Source: RGIG1681 sp964646345 (GTDB lineage Bacteria > Bacillota > Clostridia > Christensenellales > UBA1242). From it: 64,000 nt of DNA. The notes below the pieces were generated by a model. That model ran no database searches. It saw only the letters and a list, made by a program, of their open reading frames with translations, and was not told where the DNA came from. The translations under genes were made by a program, and so were the position numbers. Positions 16,673 through 25,402 of this stretch are shown piece after piece; within the stretch, counting starts at the first letter, position 1; every line of letters starts with the position of its first letter. The DNA lies in contig CAZYDU010000006.1 in assembly GCA_964646345.1 (NCBI GenBank), positions 25,601 through 89,600 on the forward strand. The letters are read 5' to 3'.

Positions 16673-19144
16673 TTAATCATTATTTGACTTTGTGTAAACA
16701 ATTTTTGTCGTTACACTTTCACCACTTGTTCCTGTTTCTTTCTTTTGCATAATGCCAGTACAATCTGCACCTTCAATATATTTAACACTATCACTAATGG
16801 TAACATTACTATCATCATTAATTAGCCAAACAAGTTGGAAATATTGAGTTTTATCACTATATCCATCATCTGAACCAGTAACATAACAATTTAAAACAAA
16901 ACATCTTTTTCTGTTTTCATCGCTTTCAATGCCACACTTAACAACACCTTTCCATTCCGTATAACCACCGGTTGAAGATACACCCGAAATAACCTTAACA
17001 TTAACTCTCGCAATAAATCTTATTGTTCCATGGTCATTAAATACTTCAATTTCCGTATTTTTTGTTCCATGATTTTTTATTTCATCATAATCTTCATCTG
17101 CTACGGTTTGAGCAGTGTAAGTTCCAAAATAATCAGGAAACTCCCATTTTTCAAGTGTTGAAATAACATTGTTAACTGATACACTTATTGAATTTTTATC
17201 TTCAGCAAGTTCGAAATTATATTTTGTACCATCATCGCAAAGCAAAACATAACCTCCGTCATAAATTAATTTACCATCTTGAATATATTGATTTCCTAAA
17301 TAAAATTTGCTACTAAATGCTATCTCAATAATACCATTATTGTTAATTGGAAGAACACTAAATTCAACATAAGCATCACATTCTTGATTTGAACCGGTTA
17401 TCGAATAACCCGCTTCCGTAACAGTATAAACATCATCTTTAAACGCGAAACCAGCTTCCCCAGCCTTTGAATAAAGTCCATTATCAACATTATCAATAAA
17501 TAATTTTGCTATGGCTTGAGTTTCGCCATAATTTTTTCCGTCCCCCGAATACTTAACCAATACATAATATTCCGAAGATTTAACACTTGTTGGTGCGGAA
17601 TTTAATTTTATACTAAGTCCATCTTCTTGCGAATAGTTTGAATAATATTCAATTTCAAGCTCTCCATTTTGCAAAATTTCGTCATTTGCACCCACAATCG
17701 TAACATATTCACTTGGATAATTTATCGCACTGCCCGTATATAACGAATAACAATTTCTTACACTCATTGTTGGAATTATTGGATTAATTTTCACTTGAAC
17801 CGCACCAGTTTTATTATTGTGATTTTTATCTCCTTTTGCAAAATAATAAACAGTATATGTTCCAGAATTTTCAAACTCGATTGGAGTTTCAGAAGCTATT
17901 GATGTATCTTGATAATTTTCTTCGGTTAGCTCGGTAAGTGAATAATATATCTTATCCACACCAACCCCCGACACACTTGACGAATGTTTATCGCCATCAT
18001 AGTTACCTGTGTATTCATTTGCAGAAATAACCAAATCAACTTTTTTTATTTCGCACTTAACAGTCGTGGTTAAAGAATCGTCATCTTCAGCCCATCTACA
18101 ATCATTTCTATAATCTTCTTCTATAGTTAAAGTTACATCATACTTTCCAGCATCTTCTTCAAATTTTGATTCAACCGAATAATAAACACTAGTTTCAACA
18201 TTTAATTTTTGTGGAGTGCCTGTATAAAACAAAACATCGCTTGTTTGACTTGGCTTTGGAATAATAAAATAGCCAACCTGTTCAATCGTTGCGGTACAAC
18301 TTAACAATTTATATGTTATTGTAACCTGAGTGTCTCCTTGATGCAAGCACGTATCACTAACATATCCGATAGTGCAATCTTTAGCATCAACTTGCACAGG
18401 CACAACCTTTCCGGCATTATATATTTCGTTTATTGTTAATCCACTACATTCAAAAGTATCGAACGCTTTATATCCTGATGTTTTAGAACATGAAACAAAC
18501 TCAATTCTATCTAAATATTGATCTTGCATCTCAACAGAATCATCTAGTGTTATAGTTCCAATTTTCTGCTTAAAGTTTGAATCAGTTGGAGTAAATAACC
18601 ATTTATAAGTTTTTACACTTTCAGAAAATGTTTCATCAGGATTTAACCATTCAATTTTATAATAACCATCAGAAACATTTGTTGAGCAAGTTAATCCCAC
18701 GGTTGAAAGTTTTGCACCTTTATAAATAGATTTAATCGTATCTCCAAATACTATTTGCACATCTGTAACTTCAGGCTCAAGTTTTGGATTTTCTGCTGAA
18801 ATTGTAATTGTTCCGGTCTTACTGTTATATAAATTTGTATTTGTTGGAGTAAAAATCCATTTACAAACATTATCGCCACTTACTAAAACATATTCTTCAT
18901 TTTCCCAAGCAAGATTACCTTCAGTGCAATTTTCTCCAACAGAATATAAGGTTATATTTTTTAATTTATCGCCTACATACCAGGTTAAACGTCTATCAAT
19001 ATCAGCTGAAATTATTGAGTTTTGTTTTGTTGGCTCAGTAGAACCGCCACTTGAATTATCGGAATCTTGTTTTTTTCCACAAGACACCATACACAAGCAA
19101 CTAATCAACATAACTAAACTTAAAAATAATCTCTTTATTTTCAT
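16673..19144 (-). CDS. Large lipoprotein with Ig/MBG-like repeats
   Basis: An 823-aa predicted lipoprotein. The signal sequence starts MKIKRLFLSLVML and the lipobox is MVSC, followed by a Ser/Gly/Thr linker. The ectodomain is beta-rich with several similar modules of 70-90 residues. Recognisable cores include YKWLFTPTDSNFKQKIGTI near residue 150 and the matching CKWIFTPTNTNLYNSKTGTI near residue 75, then AGKYDVTLTIEEDYRNDCRW and SGTYTVYYFAKGDKNHNNKTG, which fit MBG-type (bacterial Ig-like) domains. ATG 19144 was chosen because it has AAAGG upstream and gives a correct signal peptide. Probably exposed on the surface; ligand unknown. Confidence 0.75.
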   Translation of the reverse strand: MKIKRLFLSLVMLISCLCMVSCGKKQDSDNSSGGSTEPTKQNSIISADIDRRLTWYVGDKLKNITLYSVGENCTEGNLAWENEEYVLVSGDNVCKWIFTPTNTNLYNSKTGTITISAENPKLEPEVTDVQIVFGDTIKSIYKGAKLSTVGLTCSTNVSDGYYKIEWLNPDETFSESVKTYKWLFTPTDSNFKQKIGTITLDDSVEMQDQYLDRIEFVSCSKTSGYKAFDTFECSGLTINEIYNAGKVVPVQVDAKDCTIGYVSDTCLHQGDTQVTITYKLLSCTATIEQVGYFIIPKPSQTSDVLFYTGTPQKLNVETSVYYSVESKFEEDAGKYDVTLTIEEDYRNDCRWAEDDDSLTTTVKCEIKKVDLVISANEYTGNYDGDKHSSSVSGVGVDKIYYSLTELTEENYQDTSIASETPIEFENSGTYTVYYFAKGDKNHNNKTGAVQVKINPIIPTMSVRNCYSLYTGSAINYPSEYVTIVGANDEILQNGELEIEYYSNYSQEDGLSIKLNSAPTSVKSSEYYVLVKYSGDGKNYGETQAIAKLFIDNVDNGLYSKAGEAGFAFKDDVYTVTEAGYSITGSNQECDAYVEFSVLPINNNGIIEIAFSSKFYLGNQYIQDGKLIYDGGYVLLCDDGTKYNFELAEDKNSISVSVNNVISTLEKWEFPDYFGTYTAQTVADEDYDEIKNHGTKNTEIEVFNDHGTIRFIARVNVKVISGVSSTGGYTEWKGVVKCGIESDENRKRCFVLNCYVTGSDDGYSDKTQYFQLVWLINDDSNVTISDSVKYIEGADCTGIMQKKETGTSGESVTTKIVYTKSNND

Positions 19145-19255
19145 AGACGTTACCTTTATTGTGTTAATATACTTATTATAAGAAAAATGGAAAAAAATAT
19201 CAAATAATATCACATTAAATTAAAATTAAATTATTTTTAATTAGATATTTTTTAA

Positions 19256-19345
19256 GAGATCTCTCCACCGCAGTCGAGATGACATATATATGTCGTGCCA
19301 TTTCGACTAAGTAAGCCACTACGGCGAACGCATGGAGAAATCCCA
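19256..19345. repeat. MITE-like imperfect palindrome
   Basis: A perfect 14-bp palindrome GACATATATATGTC (19281-19294) is flanked by outward arms: GTCGAGAT against ATTTCGAC, and GATCTCTCC (19258-19266) against GGAGAAATC (19334-19342). It is much more GC-rich than the sequence around it. Similar wording (GTCATTTC... GAGAAATCCC) recurs at 32678-32715. It looks like a dispersed non-coding repeat. Confidence 0.6.
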
Positions 19346-19554
19346 TAGCTATCACACAAACAATTTCAATATTATAAACAAAAATCAATCTCATCGTCAC
19401 GATTATTAAATATTTTTATAACAAATTTTGCTATTGTTATGATATGCTAACAACCAATCGCCATAAAAGCTTAAATTGATTGAAATTACAATTTCCGCAA
19501 CTAAAATTACCCTAATTTTGTTTTTTCTTGATTTTTATGCAATTTGACCAAAAA

Positions 19555-19637
19555 TCACAAAATGTAGTGTTTAAAATTGAAAACCCTACACAATATGTTG
19601 TAATATCTTAATCGTTAAAACACACAATATTTAGTGT
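19555..19637 (+). promoter_or_regulatory. Three tandem NrdR-type boxes upstream of nrdD
   Basis: TCACAAAATGTAGTGT (19555-19570), ACACAATATGTTGTAA (19588-19603) and ACACAATATTTAGTGT (19622-19637) all resemble the NrdR box consensus ACACWATATWTWGTGT. Start-to-start spacing is 33 and 34 nt, close to three helical turns, so all three lie on one face of the DNA. The last box ends 21 nt before the nrdD start. NrdR represses ribonucleotide reductase genes when dATP is high. Confidence 0.72.
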
Positions 19638-19658
19638 AAAAAACCAAGGAGTAGAAAA

Positions 19659-21836
19659 ATGAAAATTATCAAAAGAAGTGGTGAAGAACAGACGTTTGAT
19701 GTTAACAAAATTATCAATGCTGTACACAAAGCAAATTTATCAGTTGATGAAAATCACAGAATAACAGACGAACAAATCGATACACTAGCACACAATGTTG
19801 AAGCTCGTTGCAGAAAGACAAAACGCATCGAAAACGTTGAAGAAATTCAAGATATGGTTGAAAACGAAATCATGTCACTTGGTGCTTTTGAACTCGCTAG
19901 AAACTATATTACTTATCGCTATCAAAGAGCACTTGTTAGAAAAAACAATACAACTGACAAACAAATTCTTTCACTTATTGATTGCAATAATGAAGAAGTT
20001 AAACAAGAAAACTCTAACAAAAACCCAACAATCAACTCTGTTCAAAGAGATTACATGGCTGGCGAAGTATCAAAAGACCTTTGCGAAAGATTTTTAGTTC
20101 CTGAAGAAGTTTGGACAGCTCACAAAGAAGGCTTAATCCACTTCCATGATTCAGACTATTTCGCACAAAGAATGCATAACTGCGATTTAGTTAATCTTGA
20201 AGATATGCTTCAAAATGGCACAGTAATTTCTGGAACAATGATTGAAAAACCACATTCATTTTCTACTGCATGCAACATTGCAACACAAATCATTGCTCAA
20301 GTTGCATCTAACCAATATGGTGGACAAAGTATAACACTTACCCACCTTGCACCATTTGTTGATGTATCAAGAAAAAAGATTCGCAAAAAAACTGAACAAG
20401 AATTTAAAGACCTTGGAATTAATGTTTCAGAAGAACAATTAACAACCATTGTTGAAAGCAAAGTCCGTGAAGAAATCAATCGCGGTATTCAAACAATTCA
20501 ATATCAAGTTGTAACTCTCATGACAACAAATGGTCAAGCACCATTCATAACAGTGTTTATGTATCTTGGCGAAGCTAGAAACAAGCAAGAAAAACATGAC
20601 CTTGCAATGATGATTGAAGAAACTTTAAAACAACGTATTCAAGGCGTTAAAAACCAAAAAGGAATTTACATTACCCCAGCTTTCCCAAAACTTATTTATG
20701 TTTTGGAAGAACAAAACATTCACAAAGATAGCGAGTTTTATTACTTAACAGAACTTGCTGCAAAATGTACAGCAAAAAGACTTGTCCCTGATTATATTTC
20801 AGAAAAAATCATGAAAGAACTTAAGGTTGATGCAAATGGCGAAGGTCATTGTTACACATGTATGGGTTGCAGAAGCTTCTTAACTCCATTTATTGATGAA
20901 AATGGTAAACCAAAATATTACGGCAGATTCAACCAAGGCGTTGTGACTGTAAACCTTATCGATATTGCTTTGTCAGCAAACAAAGATATGGATAAGTTCT
21001 GGAAAATTTTTGACGAAAGAATGGAACTTTGCCACAAAGGTCTCCAATGCCGTCACGAAAGATTAACTGGCACATTATCTGATGCCGCACCAATTCTTTG
21101 GCAACACGGAGCTTTGGCAAGACTTGAACCAGGCGAAAAAATTGATAAACTCTTACATGGTGGCTATTCAACAATCTCTCTTGGCTATGCTGGACTTTGG
21201 GAAACTGTTTACGCTTTAATTGGCGAAAAACTTACAAGCGAAAAAGGCAAAGCTTTAGGGCTTGAAATTATGCAAAAACTCAACGAATACACCGCTAAGT
21301 GGAAAAAAGAAGAAAATATTGACTATTCTCTTTACGGCACACCACTTGAAAGCACAACATACAAATTTGCTAAATGTTTGCAAAAGAGATTTGGAATTAT
21401 TGAAGGTGTAACTGATAGAAACTATATCACAAACAGCTACCATGTTCACGTTTCAGAAGAAATTAATGCTTTTGATAAACTTAAATTTGAAAGCGAATTC
21501 CAAAAGCTCAGCCCAGGCGGTGCAATTTCATACATTGAAGTACCAAATATGCAAAACAACATTGAAGCTGTACTTGAAGTTATGGATTTCATTTACAATA
21601 ATATCATGTATGCTGAACTTAACACAAAATCAGACTTCTGTCAAGTTTGCGGATTTGACGGAGAAATCGTTATTGAAGAAACTGAAGATAAAAAACTCAT
21701 TTGGAAATGTCCAAACTGTGGAAACACAGACCAAACTAAAATGAACGTTGCAAGAAGGACTTGCGGTTACATTGGAACTCAATATTGGAACCAAGGTAGA
21801 ACACAAGAAATTAAAGACAGAGTCCTTCACTTATAG
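19659..21836 (+). CDS. nrdD: Anaerobic ribonucleoside-triphosphate reductase (class III)
   Basis: Glycyl-radical enzyme that reduces ribonucleoside triphosphates to deoxyribonucleotides without oxygen; activated by NrdG. The N-terminal ATP-cone (residues 1-95, starting MKIIKRSGEEQTFDVNKI) senses dATP/ATP. The catalytic barrel includes CYTCMGC near residue 400. The C-terminal zinc site is CQVCG...CPNCG and the glycyl radical is in RRTCGYIG near residue 705. At 725 aa it is full length. AAGGAG lies upstream, and nrdG begins 7 nt after its stop. Expression is probably controlled by the NrdR boxes in front. Confidence 0.97.
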   Translation: MKIIKRSGEEQTFDVNKIINAVHKANLSVDENHRITDEQIDTLAHNVEARCRKTKRIENVEEIQDMVENEIMSLGAFELARNYITYRYQRALVRKNNTTDKQILSLIDCNNEEVKQENSNKNPTINSVQRDYMAGEVSKDLCERFLVPEEVWTAHKEGLIHFHDSDYFAQRMHNCDLVNLEDMLQNGTVISGTMIEKPHSFSTACNIATQIIAQVASNQYGGQSITLTHLAPFVDVSRKKIRKKTEQEFKDLGINVSEEQLTTIVESKVREEINRGIQTIQYQVVTLMTTNGQAPFITVFMYLGEARNKQEKHDLAMMIEETLKQRIQGVKNQKGIYITPAFPKLIYVLEEQNIHKDSEFYYLTELAAKCTAKRLVPDYISEKIMKELKVDANGEGHCYTCMGCRSFLTPFIDENGKPKYYGRFNQGVVTVNLIDIALSANKDMDKFWKIFDERMELCHKGLQCRHERLTGTLSDAAPILWQHGALARLEPGEKIDKLLHGGYSTISLGYAGLWETVYALIGEKLTSEKGKALGLEIMQKLNEYTAKWKKEENIDYSLYGTPLESTTYKFAKCLQKRFGIIEGVTDRNYITNSYHVHVSEEINAFDKLKFESEFQKLSPGGAISYIEVPNMQNNIEAVLEVMDFIYNNIMYAELNTKSDFCQVCGFDGEIVIEETEDKKLIWKCPNCGNTDQTKMNVARRTCGYIGTQYWNQGRTQEIKDRVLHL

Positions 21837-21843
21837 GAGAATT

Positions 21844-22368
21844 ATGAACTACGGAGCATTGAAAAAAACAGATGTCGCAAATGGCGAAGGTGTTAGAGTT
21901 TCTCTATTTGTTTCAGGTTGCACACATCACTGTAAAAATTGTTTTAACCCTGAAACCTGGAATTTTTGCTATGGCAAACCTTTCACTCAAGAAACTGAAG
22001 ATGAAATCATAGAAGCCCTAAAACCAAGTTATATAAAGGGTTTAACATTGCTCGGCGGCGAACCATTAGAACCACAAAACCAAGAAAGATTGCTTCCACT
22101 TCTAAAACGTATCAAAAAAGAATTTGGCAACAGCAAAAACATTTGGTGTTATACCGGTTATACCTTAGATAACGACCTGTTAAAACCAAGTAGAGCGAGA
22201 TGTGAATACACAGACGAAATGTTAAATCATATCGACACCCTAGTCGATGGTGAATTTGTAGAAGAACTCAAGGATTTAATGCTCAAATTTAGGGGTTCTT
22301 CAAACCAAAGAATAATCAATGTTCCAGAAACATTAAAATCAAACGAAATTGTTTTAAGAATGGCTTAA
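21844..22368 (+). CDS. nrdG: Anaerobic ribonucleotide reductase activating protein
   Basis: Radical SAM enzyme (174 aa) that generates the glycyl radical on NrdD. The [4Fe-4S] cluster motif is CTHHCKNC near residue 28, followed by the family sequence FNPETW. TLLGGEPLEP is the SAM-binding glycine motif, and GSSNQRIINV close to the end is typical of NrdG. The start at ATG 21844 follows AGGAG and fits the family; the open frame upstream overlaps nrdD. It is the second gene of the nrdDG operon. Confidence 0.96.
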   Translation: MNYGALKKTDVANGEGVRVSLFVSGCTHHCKNCFNPETWNFCYGKPFTQETEDEIIEALKPSYIKGLTLLGGEPLEPQNQERLLPLLKRIKKEFGNSKNIWCYTGYTLDNDLLKPSRARCEYTDEMLNHIDTLVDGEFVEELKDLMLKFRGSSNQRIINVPETLKSNEIVLRMA

Positions 22369-22373
22369 ATATA

Positions 22374-22404
22374 AAAACACCTTGAAAAAGGTGTTTTCTT
22401 TTTA
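22374..22404 (+). terminator. Terminator of nrdDG
   Basis: AAAACACCTT (22374-22383), GAAA tetraloop, AAGGTGTTTT (22388-22397), then TCTTTTTATT. Confidence 0.9.
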
Positions 22405-22411
22405 TTAAAAA

Positions 22412-22444
22412 ACGGCATGGAAATTTCTCCATAGCCGTGATTTT
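22412..22444 (-). terminator. Second hairpin, bidirectional terminator for the DUF1846 gene
   Basis: ACGGC and GCCGT (22412-22438) enclose ATGGA/TCCAT-type pairing around AAATTT, with A-run before and T-run after. The inner words resemble the edge of the 19256 palindrome. Confidence 0.75.
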
Positions 22445-23932
22445 TTATTTGTTTTCATAAAGAGAATTGTCAATAAATTCAGGGTCACATGTAATATTTA
22501 ATCCCAAATTTCTCAAATTATTCTCATCACTTGTATTCAGAATACAAGTTGAATGTAATTGACAACCTTTTAGTAAGGAAATTTTCTCTAAACATTTCTT
22601 TGCTAAGTCACTAGTATTGCTTGCAATCGCAAGAGCAACTAAGGCATCTTTAAGTGTAATAAAAATGTGTCTCGAATTAATGATAGTCTTTTTCAAATCA
22701 ATCATTGCTTCAATGATATTTTTTGGTATAAGTTTTATATCATCATCAACTTTGCAAAGATATTTTATAGCATTTAATACAGCACCTGCTGGAGCTGACA
22801 TAAAATCTTGAGTTTTACCAGTAACAATCGTTCCATCATCAAGTTCAATAGCCACACTGTGCCTACCAGTGGTTGTTAATTTTTCAACGGCAGAACTAAC
22901 ACATTTTCTTTCACTAATATCAATTTTAAGTTCATTCATCAAAACCTTAACATTGTTAGCTGTTTCAATAGTATTTTGTCCTTTTTTTGCTTCAACCAAA
23001 TATCTATAATATCTTCTTATAATCTCTTGTCTTGCAGCCTGAGAACATACTTCGTCATCAATAATAGCAAAACCAGCCATATTAACACCCATTGCCGTTG
23101 GAGAATTGTAAATATTATCTTTTCCAGTAATTTGTGTTAAAATCTCTTTTAAAACCGGATAAACCGCAATATCACGATTATAGTTAACTGCAACTTTTCC
23201 AGTAGATTCCAAATAGTATGGGTCAATCATGTTAACATCGTTAATATCTGCCGTTGCGGCTTCATAAGCCACATTTACAGGGTGCTTAACTGGTAAATTC
23301 CAAATTGGGAAGGTCTCATATTTAGCATAACCAACAAGTTTTCCACGTTTATGTTCATGATAAAGTTGACTTAAACAAGTTGCAAGCTTACCACTACATG
23401 CACCAGGAGCTGTAACCAAAACAATAGGTCTAGTAGTTTCAATGTATGGGTTTGCACCATAACCTTCATCGCTAACAATCGTCTTAATATCAGATGGATA
23501 TCCTTTTGTGAAAGTGTGAATATAAACATTTTCCCCAAGGCTTTTTAGTTTTTCAGCGAATTTTTTAGCAGCAGGCTGATTGTCATACAAAGTTATAACA
23601 ATATTTCCAACATGAAGGCCTTTTCTTCTAAGCTCATCAATACCACGCAAAACTTCCAAATCATAGGTTAAACCATTATCGCCACGGATTCTGTTCTTTT
23701 CAATATCTTTTGCACTAACGCAATACAAGATTTCAACATCTTCTCCGAGACTCTTTAAAACCCTAAGTTTAATGTCAGGATAAAGTCCTGGAAGAACCCT
23801 TGATGCATGATAATCATCAAACAATTTCCCGCCAAACTCAATGTAGAGCTTATTATCAAACATCTTAGCTCTTTTTAAGATTTCTTCAGTTTGCATTTGA
23901 ATATATTTTTCACTATCAAAACCAATTTTCAT
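22445..23932 (-). CDS. DUF1846 family protein
   Basis: A 495-aa cytoplasmic protein of the DUF1846 family, common in Firmicutes. Family landmarks: MKIGFDSEKYIQMQTEEIL at the start, IEFGGKLFDDYHASRVLPG near residue 33, VTAPGACSGKLATCLSQLYHE near residue 183, and NPxxAMGVNMAGFAI-type sequence near residue 285. Structures of family members have been described as nucleotide-hydrolase-like, but I know of no proven reaction. It stands alone between a terminator and a 180-nt AT-rich gap. Length is normal. Confidence 0.9.
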   Translation of the reverse strand: MKIGFDSEKYIQMQTEEILKRAKMFDNKLYIEFGGKLFDDYHASRVLPGLYPDIKLRVLKSLGEDVEILYCVSAKDIEKNRIRGDNGLTYDLEVLRGIDELRRKGLHVGNIVITLYDNQPAAKKFAEKLKSLGENVYIHTFTKGYPSDIKTIVSDEGYGANPYIETTRPIVLVTAPGACSGKLATCLSQLYHEHKRGKLVGYAKYETFPIWNLPVKHPVNVAYEAATADINDVNMIDPYYLESTGKVAVNYNRDIAVYPVLKEILTQITGKDNIYNSPTAMGVNMAGFAIIDDEVCSQAARQEIIRRYYRYLVEAKKGQNTIETANNVKVLMNELKIDISERKCVSSAVEKLTTTGRHSVAIELDDGTIVTGKTQDFMSAPAGAVLNAIKYLCKVDDDIKLIPKNIIEAMIDLKKTIINSRHIFITLKDALVALAIASNTSDLAKKCLEKISLLKGCQLHSTCILNTSDENNLRNLGLNITCDPEFIDNSLYENK

Positions 23933-24087
23933 AATTTTTACCTACCATAGACTATTTTATTAAGTCTTAATTATTTTGTCAATTTATTGCGAATATTAGT
24001 TCAATTTCATAAATAATTAACAAATTTTTTGTATTTTTAAAAATTATTTTTATCAAATTGACATTTCTAAATTTTCATCAACTAAAA

Positions 24088-24113
24088 AAAACCATAATAT
24101 AATTTATGGTTTT
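24088..24113 (-). terminator. Rho-independent terminator
   Basis: AAAACCATAA (24088-24097) pairs with TTATGGTTTT (24104-24113), overlapping the stop codon of the 147-aa minus-strand gene. Confidence 0.75.
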
Positions 24114-24555
24114 ACTCTCCCAATTCTTGTCTTGCTTGTTCTGCAAAGATTTGTTTAATTTCATCAACTGTTAAATCTGAGTGTTCATCAAAAATAAAAT
24201 CCACTAAACAATCAGGACTTATTTTTTTCACTTCAACCGCAAATTCTTTCACTCTTTCAACATCACAATCATATCCGCCACGCAAGCAATCATAAGTACC
24301 AATACCCATTTGAGTTCTTAAAGTTCTAAGCGGAATATTAAATTTACAAATAAACTTGCCTTCTGGACTTTTTGCAAAGTTTTGAATTAACGGAAAATCC
24401 CTAAGATTCTTGAAAAAATGCAAGTACCTTACATTTTTCTTGTATTTATGAGTATTTGTTGGCACATCTACATTATACACTGAACCAACCTTGCTTAGAT
24501 TTCCAGCAAGAATATTTTTTAATTCTTCACTTGTTAAATATCTATAAACTATCAT
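24112..24555 (-). CDS. Hypothetical protein, 147 aa
   Basis: A cytoplasmic protein I do not recognise. It starts MIVYRYLTSEELKNILAG and contains KYKKNVRYLHFFKNL and TYDCLRGGYDC; the acidic C-terminus (VDEIKQIFAEQARQELGE) is helical. The start MxxYRYLTxEEL is reminiscent of proteins that bind nucleotide or ADP-ribose at the N-terminus, but this is only an impression. ATG 24555 is used; a TTG 30 nt upstream is the only longer option. Downstream of and co-directional with the kinase gene but separated from it by a terminator. Confidence 0.6.
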   Translation of the reverse strand: MIVYRYLTSEELKNILAGNLSKVGSVYNVDVPTNTHKYKKNVRYLHFFKNLRDFPLIQNFAKSPEGKFICKFNIPLRTLRTQMGIGTYDCLRGGYDCDVERVKEFAVEVKKISPDCLVDFIFDEHSDLTVDEIKQIFAEQARQELGE

Positions 24556-24612
24556 GCCAAGATAATACACCAATTTTTTATCCAATTCAAGAGCTAAAGA
24601 AAAATTTTAAAA

Positions 24613-24640
24613 GAAAAACACCAAGAAAATCTTGGTATTT
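24613..24640 (-). terminator. Rho-independent terminator
   Basis: CCAAGA (24621-24626) pairs with TCTTGG (24630-24635) with A/T-rich extensions, directly after the stop of the APH-like kinase gene. Confidence 0.72.
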
Positions 24641-24642
24641 TA

Positions 24643-25389
24643 CTAATATTCAACAACATTGATAAATGATTCAAGCATTTCCTTGTTTTCCGGCTTACAT
24701 TTTTTCAAATGAGCACCTGCAACGATAGGTATCCATTTTTGAACATAATGCATATCTGTATTTGTCTTTTCGCAGAATAATTTAAGATATTTTTCTGCCA
24801 GTCCGTCCATTTTATCCATTTTCATTAAAAGGTATGACATAGCAACGTCTGCAGATGCATTGCCTTGGGTTGCATGCGACCAGTCAACTACATAAACTTT
24901 ATTGTTTTTGTCAATCATAACATTGCTAAGCTGATAATCCCCATGCAAAACTTTGTTATGTTTTTTGAGTCCTGCAAGTTTTGATTTTAAATCAAACTTA
25001 ACACTTTCACCCAAATCAGTTTCATCAATTTTATCAGCCATTTTGTCATGAAGTTTTCTTAACAGTGTTGACCTTTTTGAATGCATTTCAATCTGAGCAT
25101 CAACAAAAATATTTAAATAATAATCAGTTTGTTCTGGGTGTTCGCTAATTAATTGCTCGATTGTTTTTCCATCAACATAATCCATAACAATAACCCATTT
25201 ACCTTCAATTTTTGTAACTTCTTGAAGACTTGGAATATTTAATCCAGTTTCCATAATTCTCGCTTGATTTAATGCTTCGTTTAGAACATTTGCAACCGAG
25301 TATGTTTCATCAAATAACTTAATTAATTTATTCCCATCTTTATAGATAACTTTATCTTTGCGTGATGCAACTTTTTCTTCTAAATTCAT
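24643..25389 (-). CDS. Aminoglycoside-phosphotransferase-fold small-molecule kinase
   Basis: A 248-aa kinase of the APH/choline kinase fold. Catalytic loop HGDYQLSNVMI near residue 162 and the metal-binding VVDWSHA near residue 180 are intact; the N-terminal lobe shows KLIKLFDETYSV (ATP Lys) and VMDYVDGKTIEQL (hinge). Such proteins phosphorylate small molecules such as choline, sugars or antibiotics; nothing here shows resistance. ATG 25389 follows AGGGAG; the frame reaches 25503 but that would overlap adhE. It lies 13 nt after the adhE stop, so it is probably the second gene of that operon. Confidence 0.82.
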   Translation of the reverse strand: MNLEEKVASRKDKVIYKDGNKLIKLFDETYSVANVLNEALNQARIMETGLNIPSLQEVTKIEGKWVIVMDYVDGKTIEQLISEHPEQTDYYLNIFVDAQIEMHSKRSTLLRKLHDKMADKIDETDLGESVKFDLKSKLAGLKKHNKVLHGDYQLSNVMIDKNNKVYVVDWSHATQGNASADVAMSYLLMKMDKMDGLAEKYLKLFCEKTNTDMHYVQKWIPIVAGAHLKKCKPENKEMLESFINVVEY

Positions 25390-25402
25390 AAACATTTCTC
25401 CC

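Larger units (their letters stand above)
19145..19658. other. Intergenic region with palindromic repeat and nrd regulatory sites
   Basis: About 510 nt between divergent genes. The left part holds a MITE-like palindrome (19256-19345), the right part the three NrdR-type boxes before nrdD. The 180 nt between them are AT-rich without recognised features. Confidence 0.7.

Noticed and set aside
19215..19400. 61-aa minus-strand frame
   Set aside because: It lies over the palindromic repeat, has no ribosome binding site and no protein-like composition.
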